A stretch of DNA of 64,000 bases, taken from Siderastrea siderea. Lineage: Eukaryota; Cnidaria; Anthozoa; Scleractinia; Rhizangiidae. This document shows, in pieces, positions 22,279-35,000 of this stretch. Below the pieces are notes generated by a model, which searched no databases, had not been told where the DNA came from, and was given only the letters and a program-made list of their open reading frames with translations. The stretch lies in assembly GCA_964030785.1 (NCBI GenBank), contig OZ034971.1, positions 15,079,679-15,143,678 of the forward strand, given 5' to 3'. The first letter of the stretch is position 1; each line of letters begins with the position of its first letter. The position numbers and the translations under genes were made by a program.

Positions 22279-24359
22279 CTACAGTGAATCTTCAAAAAGT
22301 TGTATAAACAGCACGCTTTCCGTCCCATGTTTGCTTCATTTTCAGCTGACAAGCTGAAAATTACTGTATTCAAACGAAACAACCACATTTTTGAAATGAA
22401 CAAGTAAGACTCCTATCTTTAAAGAGGCAACTTAAATTCAGACTTCTTTTCGAAGCCACGTCGAAATAAGATAAAATGATATGAGTGATATGAAATGAAG
22501 AAATGGATATTTCGTGGTTTTTGTAGCAAAATACCGACATCAGGAGAACATAAAATGTAGAAAGGTTTAGGACCAGCAACGTGTATGTTTTTAATATGGC
22601 AAAATTCTGTCGCTAAATTTTGAAAAAAAAAACATTTAATCGCACCCGACAGTTAATATAAAATGGAGCTTATGTCTTTACAACACTGATAGTGTTTATT
22701 CATTTCAGTCTTTTCTTCAAGCGTAAAACAAGTCAAATGTTGGAACCTTGAAAGAGCAAAGAGATAAACAAGACGATCGACAAAAACCCTTCGGCCTCCC
22801 CCCAAGACGATCAGGTACGTGAAAATAAATCATCGGTTGCCACTTGAACACAGTCATACAAAACCATGCATACCTTGCGAGAGAGTGCCAAAGGAATAAA
22901 TGATATTCGGGCAGCTGTATACAAACCGCCTTTTTTGTCAGCAATTATTGTATTGCCCACTTCACGAAATAAAGAAATCAGTTAAAATTTCCAAAGCATT
23001 CGAAGGGCTGACGGGCGCACAGTTTTCTAACACACTCAGCTGAGGCCCCTAAACGTAACTAGGAGTGGTCTTTCCCTCTACCGACCAAAACGCATTATAC
23101 CATAGTTTACGGGCTCGATCGACTGCAAGGCTATCGTAGGACAAACCGTTTACTGCATATCGGAAATTCTTATCTTAAAAGGCCAAAACGACTTATCTAG
23201 ACGGGTGACGACAAGCTGTCAAAATGAAAACTTGTTCTAAATTGTGAAGCAGACAGAGATTAAAACGATAAAAACTCCGGAGGCAGTCAGTAGGAGAGTG
23301 AATAAAAGAAAAACGGGGTGAATATGGGAATGCCTGATCGATACAGCACGCTCCATTTGTATACAAAACTGGTTATGTTTTTCCCGTCAGATGGAACAGT
23401 ACAATTTTCCCACTGACAAACACAACGGAACGGCACGAGTGCATGTACCATTTGACCGCAAAGCAAGCGGTGAGAATTTCCCGCCAAATGGAACAGTACG
23501 ATTGATCCACAAACCACGTATTCATCAAGAAGCTTGGGTACTAGAGTGATGACGGAAATGGTAGTGATATTCCGATAATTGAGAAAATGAGCAAAAAGGA
23601 ATGCCTCTGAAGGTACTCCTTAGCGAGTTTTATTTTTCCGGAATATTTCCAGTGAAAAGCACCGTTCCATTTGATTTCACAACTAAACAACCGGTTTTCC
23701 GATACAAAGGGTAAGCGCTCACAGTGTCTTGCATCTCTTTCCCCCTCCCCTACCCCCCTGCCCCCCAAAAAATTAAGCTTTCAGGTGCACATCGACTTAG
23801 ATTGTGGAAACGTCGAAATAGACCACAGCCCATGTTGGGTGCCCTGTGAATCTTGATCACAAGAGGAAAATGTAATAAATTACCCCAACTTCTATCAAGA
23901 TTCCGCTGTAAATCGGCATTTTTAACTTTGCACTCTTTCCGCACCCCCCTTTCCCTTTGCCTGTCCTCACCCGGAGGGGGGTGGGGCTGTTACAGAATGT
24001 CTCAATTTGACAGGATGGAGTGTTGATGCAATTGTATCCATGCAGGAACTGATGCTTACTAGAGGACAAGTTCTCAAAACGTTAACAGGTTGTTTGGCAA
24101 AAGATATTTGTTTATAAACACCTTGAACCAATTCCCGGAAATACCCCCATTTAAATTTTTTTAAAAATAGTGAAATAAGCCCGTAACTTTTAGTGCCACA
24201 TCCCCTTTGCGGCCAAGTACGAGAGTACCATCCCTTCCCAGAAGTCCTTATCTCATCCAGACAATCACACTCGACAGACTACTGAGACTCCCAGGTTCAA
24301 ACCACTTGAGAACTTGAGTAAAAAAGATGCTACGAAACTCACTGTCAAAGAAAATTTCC
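22279..24359. other. Gene-poor region
   Basis: No family recognised. At 23380-23670, a phrase close to AATGGAACAGTACGATT recurs in both orientations, which suggests a degraded dispersed repeat. Short C- or G-rich patches lie at 23745-23770 and 23940-23985. Confidence 0.45.
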
Positions 24360-25192
24360 TCCAAGAACTTATAGAGATTTGGGCAGACTTTAACTAGACA
24401 GATTCTTTTGACTCCCAATGTGACTTTAGTGGTAGTCTGATATGGAATAACTCATTAGTAAGCATTGTGGATAAGGCTATCTTCTACAAGAACTGGGCAA
24501 AAGCCGGAGTAAAAAATATCAAAGACCTCATGAATGACGAGTATGAGGTCACAACTTATAGAAAATTTAAAGAGAAGTATTGTTTTCCTGTTTCCTTCCT
24601 TGAATTTTATGGAGTGGCCTCGGCCACAAGGTCCGCTATGAAGTCTTTGAAAATGAAATCACAAAGGGAAAGTGATTAAGGGATTTCAGTACAAAAACTG
24701 ATTGCAGCAACTAAGCCAACCAAATAAGCTTATGAAATTCCAATAGAGACTGTAAACTTCAAGCTGTGGAGGATTTGAACTGGACTTTTATTTATTCACT
24801 TCCAAGGAAATGCACAGTAAGTACTAAACTAAGGAATTTCCAGTTCAAATTCCTCGACAGACGTATAACAACGAATTCCTTTCTCAGTTTTCAAAATTCG
24901 AATATCGGATACAGCTCTTTGTTATTTGTGCAAAACAGACCAGGAAACACTAATACATCTTTACTGGGAATGCTCAGTAACAAAAACCTTTTGGCAAAGT
25001 GTGAAAGAATTCTTCGTTTCAATCCATCTTATACCAGCCTTCCGCTTTTTAGGAATGTACGATTGTTTAGACTTCGGAGGAGAGGAAGATGTTGTATTAC
25101 TAAACCACTGTTTGCTCCTTGCAAGATATTATATCCATTGTTATAAATTAAGAATGTCTCTCCATGCATCGGAGAATAAGTGCAACGGCTGA
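24360..25192 (+). pseudogene. Tx1/L1-like LINE ORF2 relic (C-terminal part)
   Basis: The first piece (24467-24679) reads as the region after the RT domain in Tx1/L1 elements (AIFYKNWAKAGVKNIKDL, then FKEKY). The second piece (24926-25192) has the Cys/His ending CKTDQETLIHLYWEC...FWQSV. The pieces are in different frames with stops between, so the copy is dead. No catalytic RT core is present. Confidence 0.7.
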
Positions 25193-25281
25193 AATTCAAT
25201 TTGAAATTGAAAAACAAGTTTCTACGGTGACAGGTTCAAAGAACAAATTTCAGTAGAGATGGTGCAAAATTCTCCGGGCAC

Positions 25282-25661
25282 TATAAGAAGTAGGCTCAGT
25301 CTCCAGCCGTGAGTGTCTCGATACGCCCGCGATTCTCGCCACCTTCACGGCTGGGTGCACGGGTTTGGTCATTGTTTAAACTGACCAATCAGAGACAAGC
25401 CCCCTGAAATTTTCGGGGCAGAATGCGCGACATAATTTAGCGGGATTTCGTCTTTCTCTTGAAATTCGCATTTCGCTTTTTTTCAAGACGATGAAAAAAA
25501 AAACAGATAAAATTTAAGCAAATGAAGTGTGAATTGTCTGCATAATTATTAATAATGACGTCACGGACATGCAACCAAACCCATGCGCCCAGCCGTGAAA
25601 GTGGCGAGAATAGCGGGCGCATCGAGACACTCACGGCTGGAGACTGAGCCTATATAAGAAG
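25282..25661. mobile_element. MITE with 65-base terminal inverted repeats and 9-base target duplication
   Basis: The element is 25291-25652. Its ends start TAGGCTCAGTCTCCAGCCGT and match as inverted repeats over about 65 bases with three or four mismatches; the outer 32 are perfect. The flanks carry the direct repeat TATAAGAAG at 25282-25290 and 25653-25661. Nine-base duplications and long terminal repeats are typical of Mutator-like (MULE) elements. The 360-base interior codes for nothing, so it would depend on a transposase elsewhere. Confidence 0.85.
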
Positions 25662-26410
25662 GGGCTTCTTACACTACTTTATTCTCCTCCGTTCGTAAAT
25701 CCAAAACCAACCGGGTTCCTCCCTTTTTTATCCTGCTCTCCGTCTACTTCGCCTTAAATTTGTCCCCCCCCCCCCCCGTTTTTTTCTTTTATTTATTTAA
25801 TTACTTATTTATTTATTTTTTAGTCACGTGATCCTGTTACAATAGTGTTAAAAAAAAAGGTTCAAACCACTTACTACTTCACGTGTTCTGTAGCTTTCAC
25901 AACTTTTATTTTACAACCAGATTAAAGATAATGAATATTGTAATTCTGCCTTTTAAAAGAACGAATAACCTGCCACTGTTGAAAGTTATATGATTGCAGA
26001 AGCCAGAGCTTTCTTGACATGTATAGTTCACTTGGTAGTATAACAAGTTAGAATAAAAATACCTTGGTGATATCATTAATATTCTGAACCGGGTACCCAA
26101 GTCAAAGAGTGCTACTCATCAAGAGAACTGTAATACATTATTTAGGTGCTTCTTATTAAATATTCAAGATAACAAGCTGTACAATTATTGACAAGGTGAT
26201 GTGCAGTCCACGCTGGTGAATGAATGTCTAGAAAACTCTACAAGAACTGGATCCTGTAACACAAAAACAAAAGAAATAAAAAATGAAAAGTAACAAGATA
26301 TTAAATGTGACGAACCTCATCATTTGCATCAATGTGATATCCTAGACTCGTGAAATAAAAGCATTGCTGGGAAAATGACTTTTAAAAATGGAATGACTGA
26401 GTGACAGAAA
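25662..26410. other. Non-coding, low-complexity stretch
   Basis: Holds a C run (25764-25777), then TTTA repeats (about 25795-25820). No gene seen. Confidence 0.5.
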
Positions 26411-26429
26411 TCATTATAACTTATCAACT

Positions 26430-26610
26430 GGCTGACTGATTGACTGACTTACTGCCTTACTGACTGACTGACTGACTGACTGACTGACTGACTGACTGAC
26501 TGACTGACTGACTGACTCACTCACTGCCTTACTGACTGACTGATTGACCGACTGACTGACTGACTGACTGACTGACTGACTGACTGACTGACTGACTGAC
26601 TGACTGATGA
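26430..26610. repeat. GACT tetranucleotide array
   Basis: About 40 units of CTGA/GACT with a few variants. The minus-strand frame through it gives a Ser/Gln/Val repeat peptide, which is a by-product of the array. Degraded units continue to about 26750. Confidence 0.95.
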
Positions 26611-27104
26611 GCTGTTTGACTGACAAATCAAGTGAATTAATCATGCCCTAAATGACCAAATGATGACTTGCTGACCAGCTGACTACCCAGATGAGCAAAT
26701 GAGTAATGAATTACCAAACCTTGACAAGTAACTTAATGACCAGGTGAACTGAGATGAGCAACTTAAACCTGGACTGACTTTGTAATAAAAGCCAGCTGAA
26801 GGCAAGATCTCTGCCAGTCAACCCCTTTCAATGCTTGGGATCACTGAGTTCGAGCTGATCAACTGGTACTTATTTTTCCTCTTAAATGACTTGGTTGTTG
26901 TTTAGAGTCAGCAGGTTTGTAACAGGAGGCACAAGGCCAATAGATTATCCTTTTTTGTCATAATTACCACATTAATGACAACATCCTGTACACTGCTACA
27001 GGTTTAATGGGTCATGGTTTCATCTGGGATCACTGGCCAACAATAAATATTTCAGAGAAAGTACAGGGATTTTTCAAAATGACAGTCGCATTGCAATGAG
27101 CACA

Positions 27105-28958
27105 GTACAGCCCCCAAAATGATCCTGACCCTGAACTGATCCCTAACCCCAAAACGATCCCCAAATCGACCCCAAAAAGATGCCCATTTTTTCCACGCTG
27201 ACCCTGAAATGATCCTCAACTACTTTTGACAACAGATTATACTCGTACGGAACTTACTTACAAATTGAAGTAAGTTCTATCCTTTATAATTCAACTACAT
27301 ACCTTTTATTTAAAATTACAAAAAAGTTTCGTGTAATTAGGTAGGTCCACATCAGCTATTTATAGTTGCCAGTTTTTGACCTACATTGACCAGGGTTTTC
27401 GGTAACATTTTACGTGTACCAGATTCCTAGGTGAAACAAGTGGACAGAACATCGAGGGAGCCCCCTCTGAAATGCCATTTCCTTCCAGAGTTCCCTGGAC
27501 CAGAAGTGGTTAACTGGCCAGGAAGGTCTTCTAAGGACTTTAAGGCATAAATATGCTCACAAAAAATGACGATTGATGATTTGATTATATATCACAGGAA
27601 CGATCATTCGTTTCTGATTATATGAGTTACATAAACAAAATAAAGCTCAACTCATCAAATCATCAGATTTATTTACACTACAGAAAATAATTATTTTGTG
27701 TGAAAGTACTGGACCTTACATGTCTTGACAACAACCTGAGGTTACAACCTGCATTGACAAATAAAGAATGTATGTTTGTATGTATGTTGAATTCCAAAAA
27801 TACTCGACAACGTTTTTTTCCTGACATTTTGCACATCTTTCTTAATCTCACTCACTTTTTTCTTCACATTTTATAATGCTTTCTTTGCCTAACATTCTTA
27901 AGAAAATGATAATTTACAAATCAGCCTTCACTCTGAAGGTGGTTTTCAAATGTCGCGTAAATGATGGGCGTACATATTACCTACGGACAGACATGAACTT
28001 ATTTGGCTTAATGTGCACATTTAAAAAAAAGATTGTGCCCAGGCCTCAAAATACACCATACAAGAAGCCAGACTGCATCCACTAAAAAGTTTTGCAATGC
28101 ACCGAGTGTGATACAGAAATGGAAAGTCTTGCAAAATAAAGCTTCCTTACTTTTACTTTACTTAACATCTCTTATTGGTGTGTCTTAGTGGGGTAAAAGC
28201 TCACTTAATATCTCACTCGAGATCCTGTCAATTATGCACATTATAGACTGTCTGATCAGCCAACTCAGCCGCCACTGCAATGGTGCTTTTGTGGATTATA
28301 TTGAATTTTCCTGCGATCAAGCGACCCTGGGCGCAATCTTTACTACAACTACCAGAAACCTTTGCGCGTATGACGTCATAATGAAAATAGTCTATTGCAT
28401 GTGATTCATTTTCCCTTAAGTTATCTAGAAACATTTACTGATTGATATTCTAGTTTCATTTTTGTCCATAACAACCCACTGCTAAGCATTCAAAATGTTT
28501 ATATTCATTTCTTTTTAAAATTAAAAAAGAACAGGTTTTATACTGTTTTCTTTTATTTTAATGCTGTATAATATTTAAGTTACAATTCAAGATACAGCTG
28601 TACCTTATTCTTACAAATATTCACACATACTTAATTTCACTATTTTTGTGTTTTGGAAACAACCACAAAAATTAATATTGTGAAAAAAAAGTTAGAGTAA
28701 ATTTTAAATGTTGTGAGCTGTGGGCTGGTTGGAAATTGTTCCGAGTTAAAACTGTCTCTTGCTATCCTTAAAAATACATTTTTCTGGTCTTGTTTTGGAC
28801 TAGCACTCTTCCTCCGATTTGCTTCGATTTTCCAAAAATCACTCGGAGATAATCAATTGGGTCAGTCTGGAAAAAAATGGGGATCATTTCAAGGTGGGGA
28901 TCATTTTGGGGTCGCTTTGGGGACCATTCTGGGGTAGGGATCATTTTGGGGGCTGTAC
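27105..28958. mobile_element. 1.85-kb element with perfect 21-base inverted ends
   Basis: GTACAGCCCCCAAAATGATC starts at 27105 and its mirror ends at 28958, perfect over 21 bases. Similar CCCCAAA/GATCC phrases continue imperfectly for about 110 bases inside both ends. AGCAC at 27099-27103 and 28959-28963 may be a 5-base target duplication, with one extra base on the left. The interior contains an AAATAAAG plus GTAT-type repeat (about 27758-27790) like a LINE 3' tail, but no transposase. Superfamily unknown. Confidence 0.55.
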
Positions 28959-29036
28959 AGCACTCATCAGCAAAACATTCTGTCAGTGCTCACCTCAAAT
29001 TATACACCAATGAGCTGACAATAATTCAGTGTCAAT

Positions 29037-32000
29037 TCATTTACCAGTATTGTCACGAGGACACTGGCACCTCTGTTCCACAGGAACACTCTGCATCACT
29101 TGCTCTGCATGTCGGCCACACCCTTAAAGAAAAGACAAAGAAGGAGATGATGACAAAATATATCATTCACTAGGCCATTGCCCATGGTTTGTTGGCAAAA
29201 GATAGAATTGTAATAGTTTCCTCAGGTAGTCAGGAAATTCAAGTTCACTTGTGGCAATCAGTGCTTAAGCCTGGTCCATATATATACTTAATTACAACAT
29301 GATGGCATGGTCATGCAAACACACAAAAAAATACACTTCAAGTCAATGCCAAATATTATCAGACAGTGTGATTTCTAGGCAATTCCATACAATGTATTTC
29401 TTCCAAACAGGAACATAACCACATGGACATAACATACTCACAGGTCAGTAAGGATAAAACTGATCTTTTCTTTATACTGATCATTATTTCTGTGTTGTTA
29501 TATTGTCATATTGCAAGTATGAAGCAGGCTTCAGTTTTTCAGTGAACTGAAGCATTAAAGCATCGAAAAAAATCTGTGTTGCTAATTTGCACAATATTTT
29601 AACTTCCTTAATTAAGGCTCCAAGCTTTTGTATGTTTCTGCATTAATTTTTTAATTCCTGCTAAAATGTTGCAAACCTCTGCGCACAAATGTACGATTTA
29701 TTTAGCATATTTGCTCAGAGGTCAGCGGTCGAATACCGACATTTGATTTCAGGTACAAGAAGCTCAAAATATTGCCGTTTATGGTGACAAATGTTGGCAA
29801 AGATGAAACTTTTCCGGCGTATAGTTGTCTTTCGACTATTGATTCACTCAGGTTTAAGGAAATTGTGAGTGGAAATGGCGCATTTCAAGAAATATTGATC
29901 ATTTAAATGCTTGGTGTGTGTGAATTGTGTATCACCTTTCATAATTACAACACTAAGTATAGGAGCAAAAATAAGAAAGACAGTTATTCTCGCTTGGAGA
30001 GCGAATTTTTGCCCTAGAAAGCAAGTATGCAAGATATAAACAAAGAAGCACAGTTTTTTCATAAAACTTTATTGATTTGCAGTCATAACTCAAGCTTTGG
30101 CTACCTGCGGTTACAGTGAAAGGTGCTATGTAGGAGGCACGTAATTGGTAGGTGCAGCTGTAAATTTGTTTTGATCATGATGGTTACCTCTCACTAAAAT
30201 GTGTGCCAAAAGGAAAGTGACAAGTAAATGTTATGATATTGTCATGTTTATTTCCGGTTCACTCTTAACACGTGATTCTCTCATGTTATGTAACCTAGAC
30301 CATGTGGCTTTGTGCGTGGTTGTTCGGAGTCGCCATTAAAATGTTGTTGTTGAGTTTAACACATTGAGCGTTCTTTATCCGCATTTACGTGATCGTAACA
30401 TGGTGCCAGAAGTCAGGATCTGACCAAGCCGTTGAGATTAATATTGCTGCTTCGAAGTTTTTGAAGTTTCAGCGCTTTGTTCGCAATTGGTAGAAGGTTG
30501 AAGTCTATAGTTTGCGTTCGGTTCGTTGCAGACACGTGTCATGGCTGCTGTTAGCACAACCGCCAAAATTCCCTCGCCGCTGAATCTGTCGGATCGTTTA
30601 CACCAAGAAGAGAATTGGAAATCATTCCGTCGAGAATGGAAGTTCTACCAGTTGGCGGCCGGCATTCATAAGAAATCGCAGGAGGTTCAAGTGGCATCTT
30701 TGTTAAATGTCATTGGAAAAGAAGGCATGGATATGTACGAAACCTTTCAATGGAATGTGGAGTCGGATGCTCTGAAGATTGACAAGGTGCTAGAAAAGTT
30801 CGAAGAACGTTGTGTACCAGCTCATAACGAGACTTATGAATGATATGTTTTAATTCTTCAAGCGTGAGCAGCTGCCAAGTGAGTCTCTCGATAGTTATAT
30901 CACCGCGTTAATGAAATTATCCGAGTCGTGTGGTTTTGGCATGCTACGTGAATCTTTGGTTCGCGACCGACTGATCCTGGGTGTCAAAGACGACAAAGTT
31001 CGCGAAAAGCTTCTCGGAAAACGAGATCTCAACCTGGACAAAGCTATCGAAACCATTAAAGCAAGTCAAGTTACTCACTCGCAAGCTACGGAGATCAGGA
31101 GAAATTCACGAGGATATCAATGCATTAAAGCACAGCTCAAAGTCTCAAGGAAAAGGCAAGCACGGGAAAACCCCTACTCGCAATCTGCCTCCTAACAAGG
31201 GACATCCTAAACCTAAAGAGTGTTTGTTTTTTGGTGGTAACCATCCGCTGGAAAGAAGATTGTGTCCGGCCTCAGGTCAGAAATACAAGAAGTGTGGAAA
31301 GGAAGGTCACTTCGCAGTCGAGTGTCGGAGCAAACCTGAACAGGCGAAAGTTAACATGGTTGAAGAAATCTTCTACATTAACAGTATCGTGGGTAAAGAT
31401 CAAGCCTTTGTCTCGCTCTTAGTGAATGATTCAGCTTCAGTAACATTTCAGATTGACACTGGTTCAACAACAAACATCTTGCCATTACAGGATTACATCC
31501 GGGCTACAAATGACGTCAGTAGAGCAAACATTGTTCCCAAGGACATTACACTGGTAATGCATGATCGATCAAAGCGAAAGGCTCTGGGTTTTGCAAGGTT
31601 GAAAGTAGAGCTTAATGGTAGTAAGCATGAACCTAACTTTATTGTTGTTGATCAACAAGTCACACCACTGTTAGGTTTAAAGTCGTCACAAGGTATGGGT
31701 CTTGTAAAGATTACATATGATGTCTGATGCTGATACCCCAGTCAATCATGTAGCTGCTACCCCTGAGCAAGGAGTAACAGAGAACACCTTAGGCGATCCA
31801 GTGCTTAGTCCTTATACTGATGTGTTTCATGGTATTGGATGTTTACCTGGTGAATATAGTATTCAGTTAGACAAGGATGTGCAGCCTGTAGTACACCCCC
31901 CACGTAGAGTACCTGTGCCGAAGAAAGAGGCAATGAAGATTGAACTAGACAAGATGGTTGTAGACAAGATAATTACTCCTGTTACCGAGCCAACGGATTG

Positions 32001-35000
32001 GGTGTCTAGTGTCCTAGCAGTTCCCAAAAAGGATGGGTCAGTCCGAATTTGTCTGGACCCGAAAGATTTGAACACTGCTATCAAGCGCTCTCATTACCCT
32101 CTGCCTACAGTGGAAGATGTTGCTTCTCGACTCACTAATGCAAAGATTTTTAGCGTTCTGGATGCCAAAAGTGGTTTTTGGCAAGTGAAGTTGGCAGAGA
32201 GCTCCAGTTATTACACCACATTTAATACCCCATTTGGTCGTTTTTGATGGTTGCGAATGCCATTTGGTATAAGCTCAGCACCTGAAGTTTGGCAGCGAAA
32301 GATGAATGAAGCAATTGAGGGTCTCCACGGAGTTGAGGTCATCACTGATGATTTCCTAGTTTGTGGATTTGGAGACACAGTGGATGAAGCAGTTAAGGAT
32401 CATGACCAGAATTTAACAGCATTCCTCCAAAGATGCCGTGAGTTAAATCTGACTCTTAATCTTCAGAAGATTAAGCTTCGCCTGTCTGAAGTACCATTCA
32501 TGGGCCACTTGCTCACTGCTGATGGTATTGTCACCGACCCCAACAAAGTCCGCGCCATACAGGACATGCCTACCCCGACTGATGTCACATCACTGAAGAG
32601 ATTTCTTGGCATGGTTACCTACCTAGCAAAGTTCTTACCAAACTTATCCAGTGAGTCTGAACCATTACGGCGTTTGGAGCAGAAAGATGCTGAGTGGTGT
32701 TGGCTCCCTGTTTGTGATGAAGCTGTCCAGAAAATCAAGAGTCTTGTTTGTGTGAAGCACCGGTGTTGAAGTTTATGATGTAACTAAGGAAGTCACGATC
32801 GAATGTGATGCTTCGCTCACTGGACTTGGTGCCTCCCTCCTTCAGGAGGGTCAGCCAGTTGCGTTACTTTGCTTCAAGAGCTCTAACCACTGAGGTTCGT
32901 TACGTACAAATAGAGAAGGAACTTCTCTCTGTGGTATTTGCATGCGAGAGGTTTGATACCTATCTGTTTGGTCGGGACGTAGTCCATGTTAAAACGGATC
33001 ATCAGCCCCTAGAAAGCATTTTCAAGAAGGACCTTGGCTCTGCTCCCAAGCGTCTTCAACGGATGCTGTTGCGCCTTCAGCGATACAACCTTGATGTAAA
33101 GTACCAAAAGGGTGCCAAGATGGTTATGTCTGATCCACTGTCCCGAGCCTACGTGGATGAGCCTCCCAACCAGACCGAGTTTTGCAATGAGCTGGAGGAA
33201 ATAGTATTAATGGATGATCTACCCATCTCTGAAACATGACTGAAGGATTTCAAAGAAGCTACTGCCTATGATAATGACCTTCAGATCCTTATGACCACAG
33301 TCCTGGAAGGTTGGCCTAGTACTCAAGCTGAAGTTCCAGTGGCAGTCAAGCCGTATTTTCCCTTTCGAGAAGAAATCACTGCCCAAAATGGTTTGCTGTT
33401 CAAGAGCGAGCTTTCATTGTACCTGCAAAGCTTAGAAGAGAAAATATGATGGAAAAGGTTCATTCGTCCCACCTTGGCATTGAGGGATGTCTTCGCCAAG
33501 CTAGAGAAGTGTTCTACAGAGTGGCCTCGCATGAATGCTGAAATAAAGGATTACATTCTTACGTGTGATATCTGCAACTCATTCAAGCCTGAACAGCTTC
33601 GAGAGCCACCAATGCCCCACGAAATTCCGTCGAGGCCTTGGCAAAGGGTTGCCACAGATCTGTTCCTATTTGATCAACGCCAGTACCTGATTACTGTTGA
33701 TTATTACTCTTCCTTTTTGGAGGTCGACAAGCTGGAGATAGCAGATTCCAGAACTGTTATTGACAAGTTGAAAAATGCAGTTTAGTCGCCATGGAGTATC
33801 GGAGGTAGTCATTTCTGATAATGGCCAACACTATGCTTCTGCTGACTTTGCAAAGTTTGCAAAAGACTGGCACTTTCAGCATATTACCTCCTCTCCGCGC
33901 TATTCTCAAAGCAACGGAAAGATTGAAAGTGCAGTGAAAATTTGCGAAAACATCATGGAGAAGGCAGTGCGTGGAAAGTGTGATCCGTATCTTGGTCTTT
34001 TAGATTATCGAAATACACCTACTGAACTTGGCTCTTCTCCAGCACAAAGGCTGTTCAGTAGAAGAACACGCAATCTGCTACCACTGACAAGGAAACTGCT
34101 AGAGCCTGAAACTCTCCCCACACAAGATGTCCAACAGAAGCTGACTAATTCTAGACAAAAGCAGGCTTTCTACTACAACCTCATAGGTAAAGCATTACCT
34201 GAGTTACAACCTGGACAAACAGTCAGGATGAAGAAACCCAATGAGTCTCCTTGGACTGAAGCTGTTTGTAAGAAAATGATTGGTCCTCGCTCCTATGTTG
34301 TTGTATCTGGTAATCGCACCTATCGACGAAATCGTAGACAGCTGAGATCAGCTCCACCCTCTGAACCCCCTTCAGTGAATCTGGAACAACAACGAGATAC
34401 AGGCAGTGGACAATTGCCAACTCAAGATGCATCGCCAAAGGATGTTACAAGGAGTGGAGATACAGACAGTGGACAACTGTCAACTCAGGATGCATTGCCA
34501 AAGGTGTTACAAGGAGTGGTCGTACAATTAACCCACCCGTCCGTTTTCAGGACAACACCACTTAGGAACTTACACGTCAGCAGTCCGTTTGAGAAACTTT
34601 GCTGACAACTTTGTTTGAGACAATTTATATAAATAATTTATATTGTTTTCTCTTTTTTATACAAAGGAGGATGTTATGATATTGTCATGTTTATTTCCGG
34701 TTCGCTCTTAACACGTGATTCTCTCATGTTATGTAACCTAGATCTAGACCATGTGGCTTTGTGCGTGGTTGTTCGGAGTCGCCATTAAAATGTTGTTGTT
34801 CAGTTTAACACATTGAGCGTTCTTTATCCGCATTTACGTGATCGTAACAGTAAAAAGGAGAAATAAATAACAAGAACTCTAACTACCTATTAAAACAAAT
34901 CAATTAAAATGAATGAATGAATCAATCGATCCATTATGACGTACATTATACCAGCCCTTTCCTGGCTCTCAAACTGCATCACTTGACCCCAATTTCCCAC

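Larger units (their letters stand above)
30224..34854 (+). mobile_element. Ty3/gypsy LTR retrotransposon with 5-base target duplication
   Basis: Target duplication GTAAA lies at 30224-30228 and 34850-34854. The LTRs begin TG and end CA. Internal order is primer-binding site, gag with zinc knuckle, protease, RT, RNase H, integrase, polypurine tract, which is the Ty3/gypsy order. The coding region has several stops and frameshifts, so this copy is not autonomous. It sits in the intron of the minus-strand small Cys-rich gene, in the opposite orientation. Confidence 0.93.

Noticed and set aside
26414..26644. Open frame with Ser-Gln-Ser-Val repeats, minus strand
   Set aside because: Produced by the GACT tetranucleotide array; no non-repeat coding sequence.
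27876..28434. Short frames inside the 1.85-kb element
   Set aside because: No transposase motif, codon bias, or homology recognised.
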